Source of the DNA: Cryptomeria japonica
Lineage: Eukaryota; Streptophyta; Pinopsida; Cupressales; Cupressaceae
Assembly: GCF_030272615.1 (NCBI RefSeq)
Contig: NC_081406.1
Location: 216,328,997-216,392,996 of the forward strand
DNA length: 64,000 nucleotides
Direction: 5' to 3'
Part shown: piece after piece, positions 47,714 through 59,289 of the stretch
How the letters are laid out: each line of letters opens with the position of its first letter
Numbering within the stretch: position 1 is the stretch's first letter
Translations under genes and position numbers: made by a program
The notes under the pieces: generated by a model
Database searches by the model: none
What the model was told of the DNA's origin: nothing
What the model saw: the letters and a program-made list of their open reading frames with translations, nothing else

Positions 47714-48850
47714 TGTTGTTGACTTAATGATGTTTTTTGTATTTGATGACTTCATGTGTTGTCATTGATGGCACATTTGTTTTTATTATCATAGTCATCT
47801 TAGTTAAGATAAACCGGTATAATTGAGTCATTGTATTGTTAACTGGTATTATATGTATAGTGGAAGTCTAACCAGTATGCAGATGTCTAAACTACTATAT
47901 GTAGATAAGTCAATCGATTTTGATCAGTTCCAGAGTTACCAGTTTTGAGATGCAATAGATAATGTAAAGGAGGAGTGTGGAGACAATCACCCAGTATAAA
48001 TTCAAAGTGAATTGATCTATGAGTTAATATTTTATTTGAAGTGGTCAACACTGAACCAATATTAGTGTTCTAACCAATTTTCCCAGTTTGTGTGATGATT
48101 TATCACTGACTATGATGTGTTACCACCAATCGACACTATGGCAGTGATTTGTGTCATGTTTAGAAAGATTGTCTTGGTTCACTAAACCTAGGAAATTATG
48201 TCAAGGTTTAGGAGCCGATATGAAATCTAATATCTATATAAAGACATTGTGATGAGTTATTTCAAAAATAAGATACAAGTTATGATATGAGTTGAAGTAG
48301 ATACAATTTGTTGAAGGAATTGTAGAGTATGTCGATGATATAGTAATGTATGTGCAGAAAAGGATCTAAACCAATAGAAGGTGCTATTCTTAGATCAAAC
48401 AAGCTATTTTTCTCTAACCACTACAACAGTAAAATCCCTTAATTGGGTAAGCTCTAACAAGATTCTTTGTATAAATCCTCTAACAAGGTGATTCATTAAT
48501 TTGGATCTAAATCCTCCACTGAGGTTACCTTTAACCAGGTATAGCTCCTAATAGGGCTTGAGATCTCTAACACAATCTTCTCCTAATGGATCATTTGTAG
48601 ACCTTAATTGGTCAGTTATCTATACTACAAATAGTTAACTTGTGAGTTCCATCTCACCGTTGTTTTTCCCAGTTGGGTTTTCCATGTATAAATCTTTGTG
48701 TTATGGTGAATATTTTTCTTGTGGTGAATAATTTTATAACACTTTGGATTATATACAATGTCATTAGTAAATTGGTTAAATGTTTTTACTAGTCTATAGT
48801 TAAAGTGTTTATGTTTTTGCTTTCACCGATTCATCCCCGCTCTCAGTGCT
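47714..48850 (+). repeat. Probable solo copia-type LTR 'Q' within P
   Basis: The sequence starts near TGTTGTTGACTTAATG and runs through the usual plant copia LTR phrases: TGTTGTCATTGATGGCAC, GTTTTTCCCAGTTGGGTTTTCC, and CACCGATTCATCCCCGCTCTC near the end. I could not fix exact ends or a target duplication. No primer site follows. Confidence 0.5.
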
Positions 48851-50074
48851 TTATAAGTTTATTAGATCTTATTTTTGTCTAAGACAACTCCTCTTAGGGG
48901 TATATTTCTTTTGAACAAAGATCTCTTCTCATGCAAGGATCTCCTTTACACTTACAACAAGATATCTCTTTTCAACTATCTTATCCTTGCTTGCAGAGTA
49001 TTCCCTCTCTTGCTTGGATTTATGACATTTTTGCATAATGGATATCTTCTTTGTGTTGAAGGTAGGTATCCTTGTTCTACTTTCCTCAAGATATCAATAT
49101 TGAACAATGTTGACATATTAAGAGGGGGGGGGGGGATCCACACTACTCCTTTTGTACTCACGCATTGTATCTCTTATATAGTAGGTCATTATTGGAACCA
49201 GAGGGGAGCCTCTTAGAGAGAGATGTCACCACTTTTATTTTGTACAATGGGTCATTTTTGGAACTAGAGAACAACCTCTTAGAGAGAGATGCGACCACTT
49301 TTTCTTTTATATAGGGTGATTATTCTCGGAACTAGAGCATGGTCTCTTAGAGCGAGATGTCACACCCTTCTTGACATTTGTACTATACATCTTATATAGG
49401 TTGTAGCGTAATCAGGCATAGACTCCTATGAGGTGCTTCAAACCTCACGTGCACACACATGCACGAGGTTGAGTGGAACTAACGACATTCACACCTTCCT
49501 CCCTTACATGGATCACCTAGACAGACTCTAGGAGCTAGTTTTCCATGTCCCTTTTCTCCATGGATCACCTAATTCTAGGGGTGAGATGTCCATGGTTTCC
49601 TCTTGTTTACGTGTCTTCTCATGGATCACCAAAGTGTGTATTCATGTCCTCTCTCTCCTTCCTCTCATGAACCCATAGTTTTACTATAGATGGTTCATGG
49701 ATGATGTCGGATTTTCTCTTTTATGTGATTATTGGTGTTTATGTGATGGCATTAGTCTTTTTGTTTCAATTAGTTGTTTGAGACATTTTCAGGTCTCTTC
49801 GGCTACTTGATGTGTGGTCTTGTGTGTTTCACCTTTGTTGTGTATCCTTTGTGCTTTGTCTTGTTTTGGTTGGTCTTGTTCTTTTGGTCTTGTATGCTAT
49901 TGCATATGATTGAGTGAGTTAAGACCCTAAGATTGGGGGATTTGTTCCTCAATATTAGTGATGTCTTATACTCCTTGCGGTATTGCTCTATATCTCTCAT
50001 ATTCATCTCTCTCTTTCTTCTACTTTAATGGTAGTATTGGTGTGAGCCATACTCCCACTAAAGTGGGGGCTAAA
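48851..50074 (+). other. Non-coding interior of element P up to its polypurine tract
   Basis: It holds direct repeats of a segment with GGAACCAGAG...CCTCTTAGAGAGAGATG (about 49193, 49259 and 49334), a poly-G run at 49121-49134, and repeated CATGGATCACCTA phrases at about 49505-49630. It ends AAAGTGGGGGCTAAA at 50060-50074, a polypurine tract. Confidence 0.55.
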
Positions 50075-51300
50075 TGTAGTTTCCTAAAATTGCGACCCCC
50101 ACAATTTCAACCATGTTTTAGGTCCTCACCTAAGAGACTGTATATATCTCTCATCTGAGACCTCTTTCCACACTTTCATCCCAAGTTTCCTCTTATTGTT
50201 TCCCTTATACTACCTTAAGACCCTATCCGGGACCCAAAATAGGGTAGGATAGAGGCATGGCACTATTGTCCCCCTAGGAGAGGGGCCTGTCTCCCCTCTT
50301 AAGGTGGCCCTAAGATGGGTCCATCCAGCCCCTTTTTCTTAATCTTCTCTTCAGAGATTTAAATCTCTCTTTGTCGGCCTTTGATGAATGAAAATTAATT
50401 ATCTTGGACATGTATAAAAGGAGATTCAATTCCCTCATTCGAAAAGAAGCGAAAAATAGGCAAGATAAGGATAATAAGAGAAATTAAAGAAAAATGTCTT
50501 CATAAGGCATTCAAGTCTTCAAGAATCCACCAAGTTCTCTCCTTCATGTGTCTTCTTCATTCATCCATTGGAGCAACATTACAACATTCATTTGCAAGCA
50601 TGTGTGTGTGTTAGGGTTTTTTCATGTTACATGCCATTTCATACAACATTTGTGATTACATTCAAGAAGCAAAGCAATCATCATCATCAATTGCAAATCT
50701 ACAAGGTATACATTTCCTACATTTACATTTAAGTATTTGCAATTACTTTCTTTCAAGGTTGATTCCTTAACTAGGGTTTGACTGAGGCAAACCCCTATCC
50801 ACAACCCTTCTTCCCTTATTTTCAAGGTGTAAGTTACAGGTACGTGATTGGAATTGCAGGATTGGACTCCATTTACAGAGATGGAAAAACCCTTTTCGGG
50901 ACACGAATTTTTCAGAGGACCGTGTGCACTTTCAACATAGTCCAGATGAATTTTCTCCAAACTTGCAGGGCAGATCTGTATCAGTTTGAATATCTCAGAT
51001 CCAAAATTACAACACAATCCCAAACCGATAGCTCCTCATTTGATTCATTTTATCTCCCTTTTCTACGTAATCAACAAGTCAACATATCTATTTCCAAAAG
51101 AGGTAAAATCACTTTCCAACCCTTGCAATCCACTTGGAATTCATATCCTTGTTCCCCTTGGATTTGGATCTAGTGGATTCAAGTCCCTCTTTTGAATGTA
51201 AAGTTTCTCCCAAGTGAAAATCAACCTAGTGACTTCCTTTCTCTCTCCTAGGTGGGGAGTCTCTAGGGTTCAATTTTCCACTTTATAATAACATACATAT
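50075..51300 (+). repeat. 3' LTR of Gypsy-like element P (end not resolved)
   Basis: It starts TGTAGTTTCCTAAAATTGCG right after a purine tract. A TATA box (TATAAAAGG, 50413-50421) is well placed for an LTR promoter. The right end is approximate: I find neither a partner LTR nor a target duplication. Short open frames within 50600-51200 are not coding-like. Confidence 0.5.
50413..50421 (+). promoter_or_regulatory. Putative TATA box of P LTR
   Basis: TATAAAAGG about 340 bp into the LTR, in the orientation of element P. Confidence 0.5.
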
Positions 51301-54300
51301 GCACCTTCACATATCTATGTATGTGGCATCATTCTCATGATATCAATTTTCTACCATTAGCAACATGACATCATCACCTATTGATGTGTCAAAACATCAG
51401 TGGGGTTTGACATCATACCTATTACATCATTTCAAAACACTTGTAGGTACAAAATCCATCTCATCATGGGTAATAAATCTCCCTCCACCTGTTGGAGCTC
51501 AAACTATAGATATACATGAAACACATGGTCCCACTTTGGTTATTCTGGCACTCACTCTCACCCTAGACCCCAACTCCCAAGTGGTGAAACATGTCATCAC
51601 ATAGTCCTAGCGTGTTATCCAGACAATCCTGCTGACTCTCGACCTCGACCCCCAAATGGCAACTCATGTGGGAAAAACATACCTTTCATGAAGACAAGGT
51701 AAATGATCCTCCAAGACATGCTATCACTATGCTCAAGAAGTGCCATCAATATGCTTAATAACTATCATCAATATGCTAAAGAACTGTGGGGATTAGGCTG
51801 GCACATATGAATCATATAAGTTGGTTCATTATAAGGGGAAGCATTGAGTACACCTTTTTAATATAGTTTTGATATATATATAAGCTAAGGTTGGTTTATG
51901 CCACCAGTATTCATACGTTGATCCATGCTATTTGAGGAATGGTGACTTTTGTTACTACCCCTTCACACACTAACTTATCAACAACCCGTGGGTTGGCACT
52001 TAGTAGGGTAACACACATGAAAACAACACATAGATAGTATGGTATTCCCATACCCATACGTAAACATATCCTCCATGGTTGATTGCGTCACCATCCCATA
52101 GACATGCAAAGAAAGCACTAGTTTCTCACAACATACAACATAAGCACTGGTACTAGTTTATTCACATTTATGGGGAGTACTTTTCAATAACACTCTTATC
52201 TACCCAAAGAAAGGACTTCATTACTTTTCCCACATAAATAACTATATAGACATTATTCCCAAATACAAGTATCCCAATTTCTTTAAAATTCCCTTTAAAG
52301 TACATAATACTAATCTACCACCCTCATAAATATTTCAGCAAAATTCTTTGTACTAGATCTCTCAGATGGGAACATTCTTTCCAAATTCCATTCACGAGGA
52401 AAAAGGTAACACCATTGCCTTTGATAATATTTTATCAACTACAACATTCATATTTTATCAAAAGCATATAGGTTCTTTTCAAGGTTTAAGCTAACCATTA
52501 CCCAAGTCAATAAGAACATGAAAGAATGATACAAGTTTCACATACACGCTTTTAAAATATCATCAAGAAAAAAGAATTCCATCCAATATTCTATATTAAA
52601 AGGATCATGAATACAATACAATAACTGTTTTCCCAACACAAGATTCATTCTAATCAAACAATTCTCATTACATATACTAGTCTACTTATATTCCCAAGTA
52701 GAGTATTCATTAATAAAACATCTAGATAGAGAAAATAGGAAAAGAGAGAGCTATCATTCTATTGGATAACATGCACATTCTAAATAAAGTAAGGCCATGC
52801 AAGGATAACTAAATTCTCTAGGTACACAATCTTTATCAAACAATGCAACCACTACCACATGTTATATAGTTACATTTTGATAAGGAACACAAATATAATA
52901 TTCCATGAGATTTCCAAGATTTAATAAACATAACTTGAAAACCTAGGACCATACAACAAAATGAGTTCTATACAAACAATATTTTATACACACAAGATCC
53001 CATTCATGAAATAAGCAATTATTGTAAATTGGTACAAAATACACCATAAAGCATCATCCTTTTATTGCATATAAAGATAGGGAAAGGAGGGGAAGGAAGG
53101 TGTTGGGACTTCAAAATTTTTGCCTAATTCCTTGGGCTCAAAACTTTGTATATTGCATTCAAAATCACCTTTCACAGCAAGCTGGAGTAGCTCATTTGGT
53201 GAGCTCATATCTTTGCACCGATGAATTGTCAAGAGAAATCCCTTTGGGGGATTGTCATACACCTTGCTGAAATTCCATATGCCTATTTTCAGCTTCCTCA
53301 AATCATTTTTTACAAGTTTGTGAAGTCTCCTTTGGAGGTCCAGAGGTTAGGGTTGTTGATTTGTACCTTTTGCACTTTTATGAGTGGCCTTGTTTGAGCA
53401 ATTATATATCTTCGTGCCTATTGATTTTCAATCCAAATGGAGAGTTGGCAGTGATTCCCTGCTACTTTTTGAGCCCTATGCTATTACCATCAATCCATTT
53501 GACAAGTTTTCAAAGCCAATTCCATTTGCAAAACGTTTAGTTTTGCAACTGAACAGTGTCAAATAGTAGTTTGAAGCCTAGTTTGAAAATTTATATTTTG
53601 TATACAGTTGACCTACACATCAAATAAAATGTACCCCATGATTATCTATAAGATTATCTTCCATATCCTAGATTTGTAGCCCCCCAGCTCATCATTTGAC
53701 CAGTTATTGAAGCCCATTCCAAATGAACATTTTTAGGGTTTCAACATCAGCAATGTTCAGATTTTTCAGAGAAATCAACTTTGATGGTGAATAATTTTCA
53801 CATGTGATTTAATCAGGTTAAACCCTCTTTCATATGTGTTTAGGGCATATTCATCTACCAGTGTGCCAAGTGGCGGCTCATGAAGTAGTGATTTGATATT
53901 TTTTAAAATTGGGTTTTATGGGCTACTTAGGTTGTTTAAACAGGTTCAGATTCATAAAAGCTTGAGTAGAAAACTTTGATACTGAATAAATTTTGCCTCT
54001 GATGTTGTATCGATGATCTATCAGATGTCTTGGAATATTTGTATTGCAGTCTATCAGTGTGCCAATTCCTAGGGCTTGATCAGGTGTTTTGATCAGTTTT
54101 TGAAACTAATTCAAGAGGCTATTCAGGTGTTTTCAGTCAAGTGTCAAAGTTGCAAAAATGATGAGAATGAAGATTCCAAACATATTTTCTCATACCCCGA
54201 GCATCTCTAATCACTGAATCAAGGAATTTCCTGAGGTTAGTTGCCCAGAAATGAAAAAAAATTTAGCCGAGGCCAGCAGGGACCCAACTAAAGTAGTGAC

Positions 54301-54489
54301 CTAGTGTAAGATGATTAATGCTTATTCAATATTTATTATTTAAATCATAATTGATTTAAATAATAATCTTATTACATTAGGATTTTTAATAATGGAGAGG
54401 CCACCCTAAGTATTTTCCTGATTTGAAAGGGCTAGCAGACAAAAAATGAAGAATTTGATTAGTCAAATTATTTTGAAAATTTCAAAAGA
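51301..54489. other. Unassigned AT-rich sequence, no gene
   Basis: About 3.2 kb without coding similarity, RNA gene or clear LTR ends. Short open frames at 51365, 53062 and 53384 have no recognisable motif. Probably eroded LTR or element interior. Confidence 0.5.
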
Positions 54490-55524
54490 TGTGAGGCCCC
54501 ACCCTGACTCAGTCTAACATTGTAGTGGTTTTTATATTGAGACTATTATGGATGCTTTATTCTTATGCATTATGGATTTAGAACTTATATGATTCCATGA
54601 TTTGGATAACATTGCTATACGTTGATGCTTTATTTATATGCTTTATGATATAGAACACTACATGATTTTTGAATAGGGTGAATTTGCGGTGATAAATGTC
54701 GTTATTGAATTTGCAGGACTTTACTATGATGATAGAAATATGATGTATGTTTTATGTGTGGATCAAGATTATGAGAATTAGGAAAAATTGCTTATGTGAA
54801 ATTGTTGGGATATAAGATGTATTAAATTGTATGCAAGTGACGATGTGTATTATTATTCTTGTGATTTATATTATATGAGGTTATGTGAAGTTACTAATGT
54901 GTAATTGAGATGCACAGGAAGTTATCCATGTGACCATGGAAATATTATGGAGAACCAAACCTAGACCTATGTATGTTCGTAAAGTCAGGGTTTGTCTATT
55001 TGAAGATACAACACCTCGTTTGTGTTGTATTTTATTCATAATAGTAAATGATGCATGTGTGTTAAGTGTTATTTAATTGATTTATGTAAAATCCACAAGA
55101 GACACGATTTCATATATAAATTTGTAAAAGTATTTTCTTTGTGTCACTTGACACGTGTGGATTTATGTTTGAATTTTTAAATTTGTCTCTTGGTGGGAAT
55201 TGTTTAACTATAGCTTTTTCAATTAATGTAATGAGATTCCATAAATGCCTTGGGTAAGGAATCTTTGGGATGGTCAACATAGGTTTGACCCGAAAATAAA
55301 CTTCAGAGGGGTTAAAAAAGGGTTAAATGGACACCTAGGGGTAGTTTAATAAGGTTTCCTAAAGCCCATAAGGTATACCTAAGGGTTAGGGGTAATTTTA
55401 GGCAAGTTTCTACTCCCATGTGACCTTTTAGACACCCTAAAAAGTGACTTTTCTAAGTTGTGCGAAAATTGAATTAGAAGACTTGAACTAAGTTGAAAAC
55501 CTTCCTTTTCGAATGAGAGTTCCC
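54490..55524 (+). repeat. 5' portion of chromovirus LTR 'K', plus strand
   Basis: It starts TGTGAGGCCCCACCCTGAC. For about 1 kb it is the inverted counterpart of the first kilobase of the J LTR (59275 leftward), for example CCAAACCTAGACCTATGTAT and CCCATAAGGTATACCTAAGG. It is cut at 55525 where the J LTR ends, so J is inserted in K. Confidence 0.82.
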
Positions 55525-55879
55525 TGTCATGCCCAAAATTTAGGGCAAAAACGGAACAAATTTTTTTTTAAAAAACATACTAATTTAATTAACAAGTTCG
55601 CTCACACGCCAAGCGTTATTGAAATTTCCATTATTAAATTCGAGCTAGTTCTGAGATGAACCAAGCTTCGATAGATTGTTAAATATTATTTGCGGAAAAT
55701 TAACTAGTTAAATTTTATCTCCATGATATACCTAGTCTTTAGGTTTATTAAATCAATCACGTTAAAGAAAAGAAAGAGAGAAAAATTAATTTAATCAGCA
55801 ATATGACTATATAGTCTAATCAACCATTTTTTTAAATTTCTCTTTATTATTTGCTCCAAATTATAACCAGGGTTATATA

Positions 55880-55882
55880 AAT

Positions 55883-55958
<76 letters not shown>
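55880..55958. repeat. AT microsatellite in J LTR
   Basis: Nearly uninterrupted AT units with occasional C. A second tract lies at about 56590-56665. Confidence 0.9.
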
Positions 55959-56308
55959 TTATATTAAATACTTAATCCAAATTATGACCAGAATCTATCT
56001 ATATATATATATATAACATATATTTTTAAATATTTTAATTCTAATTCAAAAACATAATATCTTTCTAAATATTAATCCATATTTCCCCAACCCTAATTAG
56101 GGTTCTATTTTCCCATATATGTATTTTCAAATCTAATTATCATTTTTTTTTTTTTAAATCCATCTGCCCTAGCCCCACTCGGGCTAGGGTTTAACCCTTA
56201 TTTTTTTAACAGAGAAATTTTCATGCTGGGCCGAAGACCCCAAGGGTGGCCATGTTTTTTTTTGTTTATTGCAGGTTTCGGATGTTGGAGGCGGGGAGAG
56301 CCGTGGCG

Positions 56309-56509
56309 CCACTGTGTGGGCGCACAGTGGGCACCGCGACACCACTGTGTGTCCACATAGTGGGCGCCGCTAGCGGCTCCTCACTGTGTGGCCACACAAT
56401 GGCGGCCGCGGCCGTCCACTATGTGTCCAGACAGTGGGAGCCGAAGCGGCTCCACTGTGTGTGCACACAGTGCGCGCCACGCGGCCCTCATTGTGCGTGC
56501 ACACAGTGG
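56309..56509. repeat. Six-unit GC-rich palindrome array in J LTR
   Basis: Six 22-bp imperfect palindromes of the form CCACTGTGTG-NN-CACACAGTGG start at 56309, 56342, 56381, 56416, 56452 and 56488, a period of about 36 bp. Spacers are also GC-rich and partly self-complementary (for example GCCGCTAGCGGC). The LTR around it is strongly AT-rich. Confidence 0.9.
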
Positions 56510-59275
56510 GGTCCGCGTGGACCCAAAAACATTTCCCCATTTTTTTTTTTTAAAATTTTAATTTATATATTTTTTTTAAAAATATATTATATATAAATAT
56601 ATATATATATATATATTTATATATAAATGTATATATATTTATATATATATATATATATCTATATTTATATTTATATAAAATCTATAATCATAGTTTAAAA
56701 GGGTGAAAATATTTCAATAAATATATATATATATATATTTTTTTAAAAGGAGATTTACATGCAAAGATTTTAAACTAATATAATAAAGGGAAAAAGCATT
56801 AAGTTTATTTAGAAATATATATATATATTAAGCTTTTAAATCAATGCTAACTAAAATAAAATATACTATTCTGGAATAAAAAGAATTTCATTGATTTTTT
56901 TTCCTCTAATTCAATATTTACATAAAACATCTTTTTTCTTTAAACTACTTAAGATCTTTCAGCATAAATAAACTTCTATTTTGCCACAAGTAAAATATAG
57001 ATAAAATTTAAATGAAATCTATTCTTTTTCTCCATAATACAAAGAAGCTTTTGCATGCAACTCAAAATAACTTTTCTTTTACTAAAAACCAGAAGTAGGA
57101 ATAAAACAAGCTTTTCTTTTTCTTTCTTTAACAGCTCTAAGATATACTACCAATTTATAGGATGTTTCTTGAATAGCCACAACAGTAAAACTTCAAGTCT
57201 ATTTTCAATAATTACAACTTGCTTCTCTTTTCATTGAATGAGGCATACTTTTATAACAAATTTAAACAATTATCTGCAACTGGATTTAAGTATCTTCAAA
57301 TAATAATCTTCTATATCTTTCTCATGGATCCTATTCTCTTTCTCCTGACTTTCCTGCATAATAGATAAACACAATATGACCACGGAGTGCTCACCTCCTA
57401 GCCTAGGCTAACTGGTAGCCACCCCCGAGCTTGAAGAACCAATTCCTAGATGGGTAACAAACAAGCAAACACATAGAAAGCAATGCATACAGATATTCCA
57501 GACACATTCCCAACTTGGCTTTCACAGCACCACACTTTGGTGATGAACATTTTCAATGGGTGGTAGTGGACCAAATCCTTGAGGAGAACTACAAGTATGA
57601 AATAAACAAGAAGCCACCTCATGGCACAATAATAATATCAATAATCTCAACCCCTTATTCCTTATGCCCCCCCAAAGGCATTCTAGCCTTATATCCCTCC
57701 TTATGACCCCCATTTGCACAAACAGGCCATGCAGCAAGGGTCACAACAAAGATCCCTTGTGATTGCTCTCAAAGAGAGTCTCTCACTCAAGGGTTGTCAC
57801 TGCTACCACCCTCAAGATCCTCTTCTCTCCCAAGAGTAAGAGATCTTGAGAAAACTCCCAAATCACAACAATTCATAAAGAAAAATACCAAAAGATTTTC
57901 TAACACAAACTTTCAAGTACACAGATTTCTTACACCAACAAACTTCCAGACATAAACAAGGAGAAGACATTAAAAAGAATAACTGAAACCAACCTTAATC
58001 TGCCCAAAGGTATTATGATATTTGATGAAGAGCTGCCCAATCCACAAATCTATTTTTTTTTACCCTTAATCAATTTTTCTATTCCATAACATTATTTTCC
58101 TTTCAAATTTTCTTCTGTCTCCAAAAATGGAGACTGGGTGATTACCCTCCAATTCCCAAAAATCTTGCTTAAGAAGCTCATTCTCTGAGTTCTCACAAGT
58201 CTCCAAAACTAAAAGGGAAAGAAAGCAAAAATGCAAAAAGACTCCCATTCCAAAAGGAAAAAACCTGATTAGATTTAACTTCTAATCTTCAATTTTCGCA
58301 GAACTCAAAAAAAGCCAATTTTTAAAGCGTTAAAAAGATAATTATAAAGTAGAAACTTGCCTAAAATTGCCCCTAACCCTTAGGTATACCTTATGGGCTT
58401 TAGGAAACCCTATTAAACTACCTCTAGGTGTTCATTTAACCCATTTTAAACCCCTCTGAAGTTTATTTTCGGGTCAAACATAAGTTGACCACCCCAATAT
58501 TATATTCCCAAAGTATTTATGACAACACATTATTTTATTTAAGAAGATCTTATAATTAAACACTTTCCCACCAAGAGACCAATTAAAAAAATTTAAATTT
58601 AAATCCACACGTGTCAAGTGACACAAATAAAACACTTTTACAAAATAAAACATGAAATTGTCTCTTGTGGTTTTTACACAATAAATTTAAATAACACTTA
58701 ACACTCATGCAGCATATACTGTTACGAATAAAATACAACACAAACGGGGTGTTGTCTCTCCAAATAGACAAACCCTGGCTTACGAACATACATAAGTCTA
58801 GGTTTGATTCTCCGTAATTTTCCATGGTCACATGGTAAATTTTCTGCGCATCTCAATTTACACATTAGTACTTCCAAATATCCATATATAATATAATTCA
58901 ATAATATAACAATGCACATCATTACTTGCATACAATTTTCATCTGCATAGATTGAATACATCTTTTACCAAGCAATTTTACATAAGCAATTTCATCCCAA
59001 TTCACATAAACTAACCATACATCATAGTTCTATATTCGAAGAAAGTCTTGCAAATTCAAATAACGACATCTATCATTGCAATATCATTCTATCTAACAAT
59101 CATGTAGTGTTCTATCTCATAAATCATGTAAGTAAATCATCAAATCATAGCAATGTTAACCAAATCCTGAAATCATATAAGTTCTAAGTCTTAAAATGCA
59201 TCAAAATAAAGTATCCATAATAGTCTAAGTATAAAATCCACTGAATGTCAGGCTGAGTCGAGGTGAGGCCTCACA

Positions 59276-59289
59276 TCCTCCCCCTCTAG
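59276..59289 (-). promoter_or_regulatory. Element J polypurine tract
   Basis: CTAGAGGGGGAGGA on the minus strand directly precedes the LTR and overlaps the polyprotein stop codon. Confidence 0.88.

Larger units (their letters stand above)
55525..59275 (-). repeat. 3' LTR of chromovirus element J, minus strand
   Basis: On the minus strand it starts TGTGAGGCCTCACC (59275), directly after the purine tract, and ends GGGCATGACA (55525), 3,751 bp. It contains AT microsatellites, a GC-rich palindrome array and two CCCTAGCCC-type inverted pairs. Short open frames inside (56246, 57515, 57522 and 58066) are not supported as genes. Confidence 0.85.

Noticed and set aside
48875-49216. 113-codon plus-strand frame
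   Set aside because: No motif, and it runs through a poly-G tract and repeats of the P interior.
50622-51195. Overlapping open frames on both strands near 50.6-51.2 kb
   Set aside because: No conserved motif, conflicting frames on both strands, located in LTR sequence of P.
56309-56509. A 36-bp period with palindromic repeats resembling a CRISPR array
   Set aside because: This is a plant LTR; spacers are themselves related and GC-rich, there are no cas genes, and the repeat continues the dyad pattern of LTR M.
56246-56596. 116-codon plus-strand frame across the GC-rich island
   Set aside because: Composition follows the palindrome array, it lies antisense within the J LTR, and no known motif is present.
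57515-58248. Short open frames between 57.5 and 58.3 kb
   Set aside because: They fall within the J LTR and have no recognisable domain.
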